Part shown: positions 25,681 through 36,097 of the stretch, in pieces
Position numbering within the stretch: the stretch's first letter is position 1
Layout of the letters: each line of letters begins with the position of its first letter
DNA from: Nitrospirota bacterium
Lineage (GTDB): Bacteria; Nitrospirota; Nitrospiria; SBBL01; JAADHI01
DNA: 64,000 nucleotides
Assembly (NCBI GenBank): GCA_029261195.1
Contig: JAJDBU010000072.1
Coordinates: forward strand, 16,168 to 80,167
Reading direction: 5' to 3'
Position numbers and translations under genes: made by a program
Notes under the pieces: generated by a model
Seen by the model: the letters and a program-made list of their open reading frames with translations, nothing else
Database searches by the model: none
What the model was told of the DNA's origin: nothing

Positions 25681-26583
25681 ATGCATACACATAAAATCAC
25701 AAAAGCCGTCATTCCCGCAGCCGGATTAGGTACACGATTTTTACCGGCCACAAAGGCCTCTCCAAAAGAGATGCTGCCCCTCGTCGATAAACCTCTGATT
25801 CAATACGTCGTCGAAGAGGCCGTTGCCTCGGGCATCGAACAAATCATCATCGTCACGGGCCGGGGAAAGCGAGCCATTGAGGATCACTTTGATATCTCTT
25901 TTGAGTTGGAAGAAACACTGAAACAAACGGGTAAAGAACGCTTGATCCCCGGCTTGCGACAAATTTCTGACATGGCCGATTTTTGTTATATTCGCCAAAG
26001 CGAGCCACGTGGCCTGGGTCATGCCATCCTCTGCGCAAAACACGTTATCGGGGACGAGCCTTTTGCGGTATTACTGGGAGATGACATCATTGATGTGGAT
26101 CATGGTGTTCCCGCCCTGAAACAGATGGTCAATATTTTCAAATCCAACCCCACCCCCCTCATCGGGATTCAGCGCGTTTTGAAATCAGAGGTTCACCATT
26201 ACGGCATTCTTGATGCCGTAGCGACACACGACGATCTTTATAAAATCAATGACCTGGTTGAAAAACCGTCAGTGGAAGACGCCCCTTCAGACCTTGCCGT
26301 CATCGGAAGATACATCCTGATTCCTGAAATCTTCGAACTGCTCGAAAAGACTCCGCCCGGAAAAGGCAATGAAATCCAGCTCACCGACGCACTTAAGGAA
26401 CTTGTCAGATTGAAAACAATGTATGGCTACCTAATAGAAGGGAACCGCTATGATGCCGGTGACAAACTCGGTTTTCTTAAAGCCACCGTCGAGATCGGCC
26501 TAAAAAACACCGAGTTAGGAAAAAGCTTCGAAGAGTATATCAAAGGACTTTCTTTGGTGAGAGAAGGCCTGCTCAAGGCCTGA
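25681..26583 (+). CDS. galU: UTP-glucose-1-phosphate uridylyltransferase
   Basis: 300 residues preceded by AGGGAGAAAA. The nucleotide-binding motif AAGLGTRFLPATKASPKEM and the downstream VEKP and GEIQLTDAL-like (GNEIQLTDAL) motifs are typical of GalU. It makes UDP-glucose for envelope polysaccharides. Confidence 0.95.
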   Translation: MHTHKITKAVIPAAGLGTRFLPATKASPKEMLPLVDKPLIQYVVEEAVASGIEQIIIVTGRGKRAIEDHFDISFELEETLKQTGKERLIPGLRQISDMADFCYIRQSEPRGLGHAILCAKHVIGDEPFAVLLGDDIIDVDHGVPALKQMVNIFKSNPTPLIGIQRVLKSEVHHYGILDAVATHDDLYKINDLVEKPSVEDAPSDLAVIGRYILIPEIFELLEKTPPGKGNEIQLTDALKELVRLKTMYGYLIEGNRYDAGDKLGFLKATVEIGLKNTELGKSFEEYIKGLSLVREGLLKA

Positions 26584-26716
26584 TTTGTTTTCAGAAGACG
26601 AAATTCAACTCAGACTTTGTCAGAGCTTCCTTAAGCGCTAAGATACATTGCCTTGGCTTCTTTCCCTCGTGTACAATGCGCTTTTTTTGTTGCCAACCCT
26701 CCTAGAGGAGTACTGC

Positions 26717-29104
26717 GTGTCTGAGCCGAGCGAAAACGAAATCAAAGAGATTGAAATCCCGACTAAACTGCCTCTGCTGCCTGTCAGGGATATTGTTGTT
26801 TTTCCTCACATGGTTCTTCCGCTCTTTGTTGGCCGTGCGATGTCGGTCAAGGCCATCGAAAAGGCGGTCTCCGAAAACCGGATGGTCCTACTCGTTGCGC
26901 AAAAATCTTTAGAGGTGGAATCCCCGAAACCCGCCGACATCTACAGGCTGGGCACCGTCGGCACAATCATGCGGATGCTGAAGCTTTCAGACGGTCGCAT
27001 TAAAATATTGGTTCAAGGACTCTCAAAAGCAAAGATTACCTCCTTTTCAAAAAGAACGCCTTATTATCAAGTCAAGATTCAAAATATCGAAGAGACCCCT
27101 TTTGTAAAGATACCGCCTGAAGTCGAGGCCATTGTTCGCATGGTGAAGGAACAGATGGAGAAAGCCATCTCCTTCGGAAAATTTCTTGTGCCTGATGTGA
27201 TTGCCTTAATTGAAAATCTGGAAGATCCCGGCCGCTTGGCCGACCTGATCGCATCCAACCTGGGCCTTAAAGTTGAGGCAGCCCAGGAAATTCTTGAAAC
27301 GATCGACCCTGTTGAGCGCCTCCGGAAAGTCAGTGCCCTCATGGCAAAAGAACTTCATGTGATGGGCATGCAACAAAAGATTCAGACAGAAGCCAAGGGA
27401 GAAATGGACAAGGTTCAGCGGGAATATTATTTAAGAGAACAAGTCAAAGCCATCCAAAAAGAGCTGGGAGAGGTTGATGAGCGCGCCAAGGAAGTCGAAG
27501 AATTCCGTGAGAAAATTACCGCGGCGAAAATGCCTCAGAAAGTTTTAAAAGAAGCGAATAAGCAACTCCGGCGTCTTGAACAGATGCACCCCGACTCATC
27601 GGAGGCCTCGACGGTTCGGACCTATCTTGAGTGGATGGCGGAGCTGCCCTGGAGTAAACAGACAAAGGATAAACTCGATATTGGCGCAGCCCAAAAAGTA
27701 CTGGATGCCGATCACTACGACCTTGAAAAAGTCAAAGAACGCATACTCGAATACCTTGCCGTGCGAAAGATGAAGGGGAAAATGAAAGGGACGATTCTCT
27801 GTTTTGTCGGACCGCCCGGCGTTGGCAAAACCTCACTCGGGAAGTCCATCGCACGTGCACTCGGTAGGAAATTTGTACGGATTTCCCTTGGCGGCATGCG
27901 GGATGAAGCGGAGATTCGCGGACACCGTCGGACCTATGTGGGAGCCCTCCCGGGCCGTTTGATCCAGGGAATGAAGCAGGCGGGCACAATGAACCCGGTT
28001 TTTATGATGGATGAAATCGACAAGATCGGCAGCGATTTTCGGGGAGATCCCGCATCGGCCCTGTTGGAGGTCCTCGACCCGGAACAGAACCGAGACTTTT
28101 CCGACCACTACCTTGCAGTCCCTTACGATCTTTCCCGGGTCATGTTTATCACCACGGCCAACCAGATTGACCCGATTCCGATTCCCCTGCGTGACCGGAT
28201 GGAAATGATTGATCTTTCTGGTTACACAACGGAAGAAAAAGTCGGTATCGCAAAGCACTTTTTACTTCCGAGACAACTTGAAGAACATGGCACTTCGCCG
28301 AAGCGGGTTAAAATTTCAGATGGGGCAATTGAGAAAATTGTAACCGATTACACCCGTGAAGCCGGCGTTCGGAATCTGGAGCGGAAAATCGCCCAGGTGC
28401 TCAGAAAAGTTGCTCGCCGTCTCGCCGAGGGAGAAAAAAAGCACACGTCGGTGACACCGGCCAACCTCCACCGTTTTCTGGGCATTCCCAAATTTTTACC
28501 GGAGATGGAGATTGAGACCGATGAAGTGGGTGTGGCAACCGGGATGGCCTGGACGCCTACCGGAGGGGATATCATTCGAATCGAGGCGGCCATGATGTCC
28601 GGCAAGGGAGCCCTTACGCTCACCGGTTCCCTGGGTGACGTTATGAAGGAATCTGCCCAGACCGCCCTTTCTTTTATCCGCTCTCAGGAAAAAAGTCTCA
28701 AGATCAACGCCGACATCTTTGCTAAAAATGATCTTCATCTGCATGTCCCGGCAGGCGCCATCCCGAAAGATGGTCCCTCTGCCGGCATTACCATCGCCTC
28801 CGCCTTAGCCTCCGCCCTGACCGAAACTGCCCTAAGGCGAGACATTGCCATGACCGGAGAGATTACGCTTCGTGGCAGGGTACTTCCCATCGGTGGACTG
28901 AAAGAAAAGATTCTGGCCGCAAAACGCGCAGGTTTGGAGAGTATCATCCTTCCGAAGCAAAACGAAAAAGACCTTGAAGAGATTCCAAAGCACCTGCAAA
29001 AAGGTCTGAAGTTTATCTTCGCCGCCCATATGGAAGATGTGCTTGCAGTGATCTTTCAGAAAAAAAGACCGGCAAGAAAGCCGCCCGGCAAGAAGACTAT
29101 ATGA
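26717..29104 (+). CDS. lon: ATP-dependent Lon protease
   Basis: 795 residues from a GTG with AGAGGAG upstream; the ORF-track start adds 23 residues of poor leader. Order: LON substrate-binding N-domain ([22 protein letters not shown]), AAA+ domain with Walker [14 protein letters not shown] and Walker [12 protein letters not shown], and the protease domain with the catalytic Ser in [10 protein letters not shown] and Lys in [13 protein letters not shown]. It degrades damaged and regulatory proteins in the cytosol. Confidence 0.96.
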   Translation: MSEPSENEIKEIEIPTKLPLLPVRDIVVFPHMVLPLFVGRAMSVKAIEKAVSENRMVLLVAQKSLEVESPKPADIYRLGTVGTIMRMLKLSDGRIKILVQGLSKAKITSFSKRTPYYQVKIQNIEETPFVKIPPEVEAIVRMVKEQMEKAISFGKFLVPDVIALIENLEDPGRLADLIASNLGLKVEAAQEILETIDPVERLRKVSALMAKELHVMGMQQKIQTEAKGEMDKVQREYYLREQVKAIQKELGEVDERAKEVEEFREKITAAKMPQKVLKEANKQLRRLEQMHPDSSEASTVRTYLEWMAELPWSKQTKDKLDIGAAQKVLDADHYDLEKVKERILEYLAVRKMKGKMKGTILCFVGPPGVGKTSLGKSIARALGRKFVRISLGGMRDEAEIRGHRRTYVGALPGRLIQGMKQAGTMNPVFMMDEIDKIGSDFRGDPASALLEVLDPEQNRDFSDHYLAVPYDLSRVMFITTANQIDPIPIPLRDRMEMIDLSGYTTEEKVGIAKHFLLPRQLEEHGTSPKRVKISDGAIEKIVTDYTREAGVRNLERKIAQVLRKVARRLAEGEKKHTSVTPANLHRFLGIPKFLPEMEIETDEVGVATGMAWTPTGGDIIRIEAAMMSGKGALTLTGSLGDVMKESAQTALSFIRSQEKSLKINADIFAKNDLHLHVPAGAIPKDGPSAGITIASALASALTETALRRDIAMTGEITLRGRVLPIGGLKEKILAAKRAGLESIILPKQNEKDLEEIPKHLQKGLKFIFAAHMEDVLAVIFQKKRPARKPPGKKTI

Positions 29105-29172
29105 AAACTCCCATGAACGCCTTGACAGCTAAAGCTGCGCCCATGGAAGGTTATATGACCCTATGAAAGCTG

Positions 29173-30201
29173 ATGACAATGAAGGGAATGGGCGAATTCG
29201 ACTTCATTGAGCGGATTCAAAAACGATTTCCATCATCTGAAAAAATTCCTGTAGGCATCGGGGACGATGCCGCAGCGCTAAGCTTCTCCCCGAATAATCT
29301 CACCCTTCTGACTACAGACAGCCTCATTGAAAAAACCCATTTCGATCGCGCTTACTGCACCTTTTTTCAGGTCGGGTATAAGGCTGTCTCCGTCAATTTA
29401 AGTGACATTGCCGCAATGGGCGGGAGGCCTCGTTATTTTCTGATCTCCTTAGGTTTGCCGCCTGACATTCAAATCAACGATCTTGATGCCCTCTACCGTG
29501 GCATCGCAAGGGCTAGCCGTGAAGCGGGTATTCACTTGGTCGGCGGGAACACCACAGTGACGCAAGGCAATTTTTTTATTTCCATTACCCTCGCCGGAGA
29601 GGTTGCTCCCAAAAGACTGGTCCGGAGGTCAGGAGCCAGTGAGGGCGATAGACTGTATGTGACCGGGACTTTAGGGGATGCCGCCGCCGGACTTGCACTG
29701 CTCAGGTCGGGAGACGACCCGTACTCTTTTTCAAGGCTTGTTCACAGGCAGCAGAGCCCTATGGCGCGTGTGAATGAAGGTTTGCTTCTGGCGGATCAGG
29801 AGATTGCATCCGCCATGATTGATATTTCGGATGGTCTCACTGCCGACCTTGGACACATGATGAAGCAGAGTCATGTCGGTGCGACACTTGAGTTAGCGCA
29901 GATCCCAATCTCTCCCGCATTGAAACGCTACGCCTTAAAGGCTGGAGTCGATGCCTTGGACTTTGCTTTGTATGGCGGAGAAGATTACGAATTACTTTTT
30001 TCTGTGCCGGAGAAAAGGCTTCATAAGCTGGAGCGCTTGATTGGGGAAGACGTGATTCAGGCGATTCAAATAGGCAGGCTGATATCAACAAGAAAAGGGC
30101 TTGTTGGTCGGGATGACAAAGGAAAACTCAATAAAATAAGCCCAAAGGGCTATGACCATCTTCGATTGAATCAGGAAAAGACGCAATCGACTCAAAGTTG
30201 A
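29173..30201 (+). CDS. thiL: Thiamine-monophosphate kinase
   Basis: 342 residues. The N-terminal GEFDFIERI, metal-binding GIGDDAA, and NLSDIAAMGG are ThiL motifs, with GGNTT and DISDGL further on. It phosphorylates TMP to TPP, the cofactor needed by the 2-oxoacid oxidoreductase encoded later in this window. Several in-frame ATGs compete at the start; the sixth Met may also be used. Confidence 0.93.
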   Translation: MTMKGMGEFDFIERIQKRFPSSEKIPVGIGDDAAALSFSPNNLTLLTTDSLIEKTHFDRAYCTFFQVGYKAVSVNLSDIAAMGGRPRYFLISLGLPPDIQINDLDALYRGIARASREAGIHLVGGNTTVTQGNFFISITLAGEVAPKRLVRRSGASEGDRLYVTGTLGDAAAGLALLRSGDDPYSFSRLVHRQQSPMARVNEGLLLADQEIASAMIDISDGLTADLGHMMKQSHVGATLELAQIPISPALKRYALKAGVDALDFALYGGEDYELLFSVPEKRLHKLERLIGEDVIQAIQIGRLISTRKGLVGRDDKGKLNKISPKGYDHLRLNQEKTQSTQS

Positions 30202-30396
30202 GTCCCTCGGCTAAGGCGCTAAGCCGTAACTCTAAACGCTTAGCTGTACAAAACACCCCGAATTGCCTCTGTATCTGTTGCACCGGGAAATTACTAAGGC
30301 ATTTTCCGCAATGTTTAAGAGAAGAAGGTTAAGTATCGGGCTGGTGAAATTGATGCTTACCGAAGTGTCCGCAATAAAAAGAGCCTGGTCTTCAGT

Positions 30397-30513
30397 TTAC
30401 TGATTGGCAAAAAGATTTGTCGTGGGCGATATGACGATGACCAATTGGAAGATGATAAATCCGACGAGCAACATTGCAGCAACGTAGGCGGCTGATTTCA
30501 AATGCTTTTTCAT
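30397..30513 (-). CDS. 38-residue single-helix membrane miniprotein
   Basis: This short gene was missed by the ORF track. The ATG has GGAGGTTAG ideally placed upstream. The product is a positively charged start (MKKHLK), one hydrophobic helix of about 20 residues (YVAAMLLVGFIIFQLVIVI) and a short polar tail ending NLFANQ. This is the shape of small accessory subunits of membrane complexes or regulatory membrane peptides. It stands alone, between thiL and the fatty acid hydroxylase gene. I do not recognise a family. Confidence 0.6.
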   Translation of the reverse strand: MKKHLKSAAYVAAMLLVGFIIFQLVIVISPTTNLFANQ

Positions 30514-30599
30514 GCTAACCTCCAAAATATAAATGCTAGACCCTACCGAAAAAAGACCTTCCTTGTCAATGTGCCTGACTGTCTCCTTAAATTTTTGTG

Positions 30600-31424
30600 C
30601 TAGTCTCCATCCTGGGTGAAGGCATAGCTGCCGGTTTTTTCAGTGAAGGGGAGGAGTAATATTTTTGGTAGTGTCAGCTTCATCGGGTCTCTGAATTGAT
30701 CCAGTCCGATGGTCATGCCGAGATAACCCTCTTGTGGATGGTGTTTATAGGTTCCCAATAGCATGTCCCACCAGGGCAGGTTAAAACCGAAGTTGCGGTT
30801 GGTCTCTTCACGAATGACGGAGTGGTGAATGAGGTGCATGTCGGGCGTCACGATGAAGCAGCGTAGAATCCCATCAATTTTTTTCGGGATCTGCACATTG
30901 CTGTGATTGAACATCGCCGTCATGTTGAGCAGCACTTCAAAGATCAGGACAGCTTCCGGCGAGGCGCCGATGAATACGACACTGGCCAGTTTGATGCCCA
31001 TTGACAGGATGATTTCAATGGGATGAAAACGGGAACCCGAGGTGACATCCAGGTCGAGGTCGGCATGATGGACCATGTGGAGTCTCCACAAGGCCGGCAC
31101 GGCATGGAACATGACATGTTGAAGGTAGATGATGAGGTCGAGCGTGATGACGGCCAAGAACAGGGATAGCCATTCAGGACAGCGCCAGTAGTTTAATATG
31201 CCCCAGCCCTCTTGATCTGCAAGCACGGCTGCACCGACTGCGGCGCTTGAAAAGAGGGCTCGAAGCAAAAGAGTGTTAATCAGCGTGATGCCGATATTGG
31301 TAAGCCAGCGTTTCGGTTTTGAAGTGCTAAGGGGTCGCCTTGGGGACAGGGACTCCCAAAGGGCCATCAGGGCAAAAACACCCAAGAAGCAAAGCGCCCG
31401 GATTGTGGGTTCATGCTCAATCAT
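30600..31424 (-). CDS. Sterol desaturase/fatty acid hydroxylase family membrane protein
   Basis: 274 residues from the ATG; a GTG six bases upstream is possible. The His boxes are HVMFH, HMVHH and HLIHH, set between hydrophobic segments, which is the di-iron site of the FA_hydroxylase superfamily. Products of this superfamily oxidise lipids or alkyl chains in the membrane; the substrate here is unknown. It is co-directional with hemE, 28 bp downstream of it. Confidence 0.85.
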   Translation of the reverse strand: MIEHEPTIRALCFLGVFALMALWESLSPRRPLSTSKPKRWLTNIGITLINTLLLRALFSSAAVGAAVLADQEGWGILNYWRCPEWLSLFLAVITLDLIIYLQHVMFHAVPALWRLHMVHHADLDLDVTSGSRFHPIEIILSMGIKLASVVFIGASPEAVLIFEVLLNMTAMFNHSNVQIPKKIDGILRCFIVTPDMHLIHHSVIREETNRNFGFNLPWWDMLLGTYKHHPQEGYLGMTIGLDQFRDPMKLTLPKILLLPFTEKTGSYAFTQDGD

Positions 31425-31451
31425 GGTCACTGTAGAAGCCCCCGGCCAGGG

Positions 31452-32489
31452 CTATTGTTCCGCCAGGATTGCAGCGCTTTTTTGATGAACCCTATCAATG
31501 ACCGCTTCCACGGCCTCTAAAGGCGTTTCAGGCAAGATGCCGTGGCCTAAGTTGAAGATGTGTCCGGGGCGTTTTCCCGCACGCTTGAGGATGTTATCCA
31601 CCCGTTTTTCAATCTCCGGAATCGGGGCAAAAAGAGTCAGGGGGTCGAGGTTACCCTGGACGGCGACATCGTGTCCTAAGCGATTCCAGGCTTCATCAAG
31701 CTCAACTCGCCAGTCCAGGCCGATGACATCGCCACCGGCCTCTTTTTGCTGATCAAGCAGGGTTGAGGTTCCGGTTCCAAAATGGAGGACCGGCACACCA
31801 AAGGTATGGAGTTCGGTCATGAGTTGTTTCATATGGGGGAAAACGTATCGACGGTAATCTCCGGGAGAAAGGGTGCCAATCCAGCTGTCAAAAATCTGAA
31901 TGGCCTGTGCTCCTGCTTTGACTTGGGCGGCAAGGTAGTCTGCGATGACACGGCCCAGTTTTGACATTAATTGAGTCCAGAGCTCCGGTGCGCCATACAT
32001 CATTTTTTTTGTATGGAGATAGTTTCGGGAAGAGCTGCCTTCGATCATGTAACTGGCCAGGGTAAAAGGCGCCCCTGAAAATCCGATTAAGGGCACATTG
32101 AGGGCGGCGCGAACCTGGCGGATTGACTGGAGCACAAAGGCTAATGATTCTTCGGGTTCAACCGGTTTCAATGCCTCGATATCTTTTTTATCTCGAAGCG
32201 GATTGTGGATGACCGGGCCCTCCCCTTTGACAAACTCAAGATTGAGACCCATCGGCTCTAGCGGCAGCAGGATGTCGGCGAAGATAATTGAGGCGTCAAA
32301 ATCGAAGCGTTCAATCGGTTGCAGGGTGACTTCGGTGGCCAGATCGGGAGTTTTACAGACGGTCAAGAGTGAATGTTTCGCCCGGATGTCACGAAAGGCC
32401 TTCATGTAACGCCCAGCTTGGCGCATAAACCAGACCGGGGTGGCGTCTACCGGTTCACGCCGACAAGCCCTTAAAAATCGATCATTCAT
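31452..32489 (-). CDS. hemE: Uroporphyrinogen decarboxylase
   Basis: 345 residues from the ATG behind TAGGAG; the ORF-track start is 30 codons too early. The N-terminal VWFMRQAGRYMKAFRDIR and the FSGAPFTLASYMIEG and GTGTST segments are HemE signatures. It converts uroporphyrinogen III to coproporphyrinogen III, needed for the many haem proteins encoded nearby. Its presence argues for the classical haem route. Confidence 0.95.
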   Translation of the reverse strand: MNDRFLRACRREPVDATPVWFMRQAGRYMKAFRDIRAKHSLLTVCKTPDLATEVTLQPIERFDFDASIIFADILLPLEPMGLNLEFVKGEGPVIHNPLRDKKDIEALKPVEPEESLAFVLQSIRQVRAALNVPLIGFSGAPFTLASYMIEGSSSRNYLHTKKMMYGAPELWTQLMSKLGRVIADYLAAQVKAGAQAIQIFDSWIGTLSPGDYRRYVFPHMKQLMTELHTFGVPVLHFGTGTSTLLDQQKEAGGDVIGLDWRVELDEAWNRLGHDVAVQGNLDPLTLFAPIPEIEKRVDNILKRAGKRPGHIFNLGHGILPETPLEAVEAVIDRVHQKSAAILAEQ

Positions 32490-32611
32490 TTTTACTCCTA
32501 AGTAATGGTTATCGCTGAGAAAAAGTCGGCGGATTTTAGCACTCCCCTTTGGGGGAGTCAATGACGCTTTGGAAGCCAATTTTCCTGGTTTGAGCCTTCT
32601 AAAAGACTTGT

Positions 32612-32662
32612 CATATCCCTTCTCTGTAGGGACGGTTTTTATTCTTACAGAGAAGGGATATG
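32612..32662 (-). terminator. Perfect 17-bp inverted repeat after the patatin gene
   Basis: The arms CATATCCCTTCTCTGTA and TACAGAGAAGGGATATG are perfectly complementary over 17 bp with a 17-base loop. It lies just downstream of the patatin gene stop on the minus strand. There is no T run, so it may be a factor-assisted terminator, a binding site or the remnant of a small mobile repeat. Confidence 0.5.
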
Positions 32663-32675
32663 GGAATTCGGGCGA

Positions 32676-33809
32676 TTAGGCCGGGTGGTTTTGGAAATGT
32701 TTTCTCATGGCTTTTCGACCGGCCTCAAGCAAGGCTGTCAGGCGGGCATCACTCATATCGAACTCAGTTGTTCCGTATCCCTTTGCAGGGAGTCGGCAAA
32801 TTTCAGCTTCATGGGCCTCCATAATCTGCCTGTCATGGGCGTCGGTCATCGTGTCGATTAACCTTGAAATCCGCTGCACTGTTTTTAAGCGTCGCACATT
32901 GTGCAGCATCCCCCTTTCGAGGTCTTCATCTCCGGCCTCTTCATCCCGTTTAGCTAAACTTGTGGCAACCTCAAGTTTTTCATCAATCAAAAACCCAAGG
33001 TTAGGCACGGCATTCGGGTCAGTATCGCCCATGACAGTACGGACGGATTCGTCTGTAGATGTGAGTAAATGGATCGGAAAGTTGGAGAGGACGCCTCCGT
33101 CAACAATGGTATCTCCTGTGATATTCTTTGATCGATAGCTTCCCCAGTTTTCTTTCCAACGCACCTCCTGCCAAACGAAGGGGATGCTCATCGACATTCG
33201 CACCGCCCAGACGACAGGGCAATCCGGCGCTGTCCGATGATTTAAAATCAGCATTTCATTGGCCGCTGTGTCAGAAGCAATTAATGTCAGGTCGCTCCCG
33301 GTTTGTTGCTGAAACTCTGCAAGGGTGCTGTCTCCCAAACCAGCGATTTTTACGTCGAGTTTTTCTCGAAGCCAATTGACAAAAGCATTGCCAGCATAAA
33401 GCCCTCCACGCTCTATGAAAGAGAACATCTCTCGATACGCGTCGATTTTCATCAGTTGCTCGAATATTCTACCATCGACGTAGTTTTCCGCCATCCCTGG
33501 TACCCAGGGGATGTCAACCTTTTTAAAGATCGAATAGGTTAAACTGTTTTCAATGTCGTGCTTTTTAAATTTAGCGGGGATATCCATGAAAGAGGAGAAA
33601 CGCGGTTTGCCATCCGGCAGTTTCTCGTTTACTGCCTCAAGCAATTCTCCCGAACGATATTTGGCTGCGAGCAGGGTCGCGGTAATTGCCCCGGCGGATG
33701 TACCCACAAAGCGTCGTGCGTGATGTCCCTGCTCTTCAAACACCTCAAGTGCGCCGACAAATACTGACCCTTTTGCGCCGCCTCCCTCAAATACAAGATC
33801 AAATTCCAT
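32676..33809 (-). CDS. Patatin-like phospholipase
   Basis: 377 residues preceded by AAAGGAGG. The oxyanion motif FEGGGAKGSVFVGAL, nucleophile motif GTSAG and catalytic Asp motif VDGGVLSNFP make the Ser-Asp dyad of patatin lipases. There is no signal peptide. It probably acts on membrane lipids or acyl esters in the cytosol. It stands alone with a palindrome 34 bp upstream of its start. Confidence 0.9.
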   Translation of the reverse strand: MEFDLVFEGGGAKGSVFVGALEVFEEQGHHARRFVGTSAGAITATLLAAKYRSGELLEAVNEKLPDGKPRFSSFMDIPAKFKKHDIENSLTYSIFKKVDIPWVPGMAENYVDGRIFEQLMKIDAYREMFSFIERGGLYAGNAFVNWLREKLDVKIAGLGDSTLAEFQQQTGSDLTLIASDTAANEMLILNHRTAPDCPVVWAVRMSMSIPFVWQEVRWKENWGSYRSKNITGDTIVDGGVLSNFPIHLLTSTDESVRTVMGDTDPNAVPNLGFLIDEKLEVATSLAKRDEEAGDEDLERGMLHNVRRLKTVQRISRLIDTMTDAHDRQIMEAHEAEICRLPAKGYGTTEFDMSDARLTALLEAGRKAMRKHFQNHPA

Positions 33810-33842
33810 TTTTACCTCCTTTTTTATGGGTGAAGTGATGTT

Positions 33843-33857
33843 GTGTCATAATGACAC
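33843..33857 (-). promoter_or_regulatory. 15-bp palindrome upstream of the patatin gene
   Basis: GTGTCATAATGACAC is a perfect palindrome around a central A, located 34-48 bp upstream of the patatin ATG, where it could act as an operator. Its half-site TGTCAT is shared with the tripartite sites, but the halves face the other way. Confidence 0.4.
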
Positions 33858-33993
33858 TGACTATACAAAATAGGTGTATGGCGAATGCGATGTTATTGTT
33901 CATACAATTAAGAAGGAAGATCTGTCAAGTCGAATATTGTCGGTTGTGGCTCCGATACTTCGGAGTCAGGTGAAAAAATGCAGATTTCCATTC

Positions 33994-34022
33994 TTGACTT
34001 GCTTATGATGGCCCACTATACT
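33994..34022 (+). promoter_or_regulatory. Sigma-70-type promoter of ffh
   Basis: TTGACT and TATACT are separated by 17 bp. The expected start near 34029 gives a 29-base leader to the ffh ATG. It is the best vegetative promoter in the window. Confidence 0.7.
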
Positions 34023-34057
34023 CCCCCCTGTTTTTTCTATAATAAGATGTCTCTATC

Positions 34058-35389
34058 ATGTTGGAAAATATAACAAAAAAGCTCGATTCCCTTTTAAAAA
34101 AACTTAAAGGGCGAGGTCTTTTAACCGAGCAAAATATTGATGATGCCCTCAAGGAGGTTCGCATTGCCCTTCTGGAGGCAGACGTCCATTACAAGGTTGC
34201 CATATCCTTCTGCGAATCTGTCCGGAAAAAGGCGGTTGGCAAGGAGGTCTTAGAAAGCCTCACGCCAGGCCAGCAAGTCGTGAAGGTGGTCTGGGAAGAG
34301 TTGACCGAGTTGATGGGTTCGAAAGAGCGGGGGATCGCCCTCGCCTCGAAACCGCCGACCGTCCTCATGCTGGTGGGGCTGCAAGGTTCCGGAAAGACAA
34401 CGACGGCGGGGAAGCTCTCCCGATTTTTCCAGAAAAAAGACAAACGTGTTCTGCTCGTTGGTGCCGATTTGCAGCGGCCCGCAGCCTTAGATCAATTACA
34501 GATTTTGGGCAAGGAGATCGGCGTTTCGGTGCTTTCACCGGACGGACAAAAAGATCCTGTCGTTGTTGCAAAAAATGGGATCGAATACGCCCGGGTCGAG
34601 TGTTTTGATGTCGTGATTATTGACACGGCCGGTCGAATCGAAATTGATCAGGATTTAATGGCGGAACTGGTCCGGATGAAAAAGGAGATTTCGCCGGATG
34701 AGACCCTTCTGATTGCTGATGCGATGACGGGGCAGGTTGCCGTCAATGTGGCGCAGGTTTTCCATGAACAACTCCATGTGACTGGTGTGATCTTGAGCAA
34801 GGCGGAAGGGGATGCGCGGGGCGGTGCGATTTTGTCGATTCGCTCGGTCACAGGTGCGCCTGTTCGTTTTATTGGGACAGGTGAAAAACCGGACGCGCTG
34901 GAACTCTTTCATCCTGATCGGATGGCTTCCCGTATTCTCGGCATGGGTGATATTCTCTCTCTTGTCGAGTTGGCAGAGGAAAAGGTTGATAAAGCGGAAG
35001 CTGCCCAAATTGAGAAGAAGCTCGGGAAAAATCGTTTTACCCTTGAAGATTTTAGCCAGCAACTGAAGCAGATCAAAAAGATGGGCGGCGCTGCAAAACT
35101 GCTCGACATGGTGCCGGGCATGAATCGGATGAAGGCCCTTCCCGATCAAGACAAGGTCGAGAGAGAAATGAAATCGGTTGAGGCCATTATTTCGTCGATG
35201 ACTCAGAAAGAGCGGCGAGATCCAACTGTGATCAACGGCAGCCGTAGAAAGCGGATCTCAAAAGGGAGTGGCACTTCTGTTCAAGAGATAAACCGACTGC
35301 TCAAGCAGTTTCAGCAGGCGAAGAAAATGATGAAGCGGATGTCGTCCGGAAAGGGACGAGGTCTGAAGGGTATGCCGATGTCATTTTGA
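34058..35389 (+). CDS. ffh: Signal recognition particle protein
   Basis: 443 residues: N-domain, GTPase G-domain with GLQGSGKTTTAGKL, DTAGR and the LSKAEGDARGG segment, and a Met-rich M-domain at the end (KMMKRMSSGKGRGLKGMPMSF) that binds 4.5S RNA and signal peptides. It targets membrane proteins to the translocon. It heads the rpsP-khpA-rimM-trmD-rplS series. Confidence 0.97.
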   Translation: MLENITKKLDSLLKKLKGRGLLTEQNIDDALKEVRIALLEADVHYKVAISFCESVRKKAVGKEVLESLTPGQQVVKVVWEELTELMGSKERGIALASKPPTVLMLVGLQGSGKTTTAGKLSRFFQKKDKRVLLVGADLQRPAALDQLQILGKEIGVSVLSPDGQKDPVVVAKNGIEYARVECFDVVIIDTAGRIEIDQDLMAELVRMKKEISPDETLLIADAMTGQVAVNVAQVFHEQLHVTGVILSKAEGDARGGAILSIRSVTGAPVRFIGTGEKPDALELFHPDRMASRILGMGDILSLVELAEEKVDKAEAAQIEKKLGKNRFTLEDFSQQLKQIKKMGGAAKLLDMVPGMNRMKALPDQDKVEREMKSVEAIISSMTQKERRDPTVINGSRRKRISKGSGTSVQEINRLLKQFQQAKKMMKRMSSGKGRGLKGMPMSF

Positions 35390-35407
35390 CATAAGAAGCT
35401 TAGGGGC

Positions 35408-35437
35408 TTACAAGCAGTATTGTAAGGCTGTTATAAT
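35408..35437 (+). promoter_or_regulatory. Possible promoter of rpsP
   Basis: TTACAA and TATAAT are separated by 18 bp in the ffh-rpsP gap. A 7-bp inverted repeat (CTTACAA/TTGTAAG) overlaps the -35 region and might be an operator or a weak terminator. Confidence 0.45.
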
Positions 35438-35469
35438 GGCAAAAATATATATAAACAGAGGGAATGTGA

Positions 35470-35745
35470 ATGTCAGTAACAATTAGATTGACCCGAAAAG
35501 GAAGACATAAAAGACCGTTTTACCGAATGGTTGTTGCGGATACAGAGGCACCGAGGGATGGAAAGTTTATTGAGATTTTGGGCACATATAACCCTCTTGG
35601 TCAGGAAACAGCCGTTCAAATTAAGGAAGAACGGGCAATCCACTGGATCAATCAAGGTGCCTTGGTTAGCGACACGGTAAAGTCACTCTTCAAAAAATCG
35701 AAATTATTTAGACAAGCAGCCGAACAGAAACAGAAGCCATCGTAA
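35470..35745 (+). CDS. rpsP: 30S ribosomal protein S16
   Basis: 91 residues with the S16 pattern [22 protein letters not shown] at the start and the [11 protein letters not shown] segment. The length is normal. It is in the conserved order ffh-rpsP-khpA-rimM-trmD-rplS. Confidence 0.97.
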   Translation: MSVTIRLTRKGRHKRPFYRMVVADTEAPRDGKFIEILGTYNPLGQETAVQIKEERAIHWINQGALVSDTVKSLFKKSKLFRQAAEQKQKPS

Positions 35746-35803
35746 TTCGCTAAGACAAAAGATTTGTCTTTTTCCTATAGATCTGCCAATGGAGGTGTCG
35801 TCG

Positions 35804-36034
35804 ATGAGAGAGTTGATTGAGTTTATTGCAAAATCGCTTGTAGATAGACCTGAAAATGTCGTCGTAAAAGACACAGAGGGCGAAAAAACAACGATTATTG
35901 AGTTGAGAGTGGCGCAAGAAGACTTGGGAAAAGTGATCGGAAAACAGGGACGGACGGCAAGGGCGATGCGAACGATCTTGAATGCCGCAGGTACAAAAAT
36001 TGGAAAAAGGTGTGTCCTCGAAATTTTGGAGTAG
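35804..36034 (+). CDS. khpA: KH-domain RNA-binding protein
   Basis: 76 residues from the ATG behind GGAGGT; the ORF-track start is five codons too early. A single KH fold is shown by [19 protein letters not shown] containing the GXXG loop (GKQG). It is usually encoded between rpsP and rimM, as here, and binds RNA with roles in ribosome or cell-size control. Confidence 0.92.
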   Translation: MRELIEFIAKSLVDRPENVVVKDTEGEKTTIIELRVAQEDLGKVIGKQGRTARAMRTILNAAGTKIGKRCVLEILE

Positions 36035-36097
36035 GTGCCGTTCTTGCCTTGTTGCCTTGTTGCCTGTCTGCCGTCTTAAGGTGTGTGAATCTCAAAT

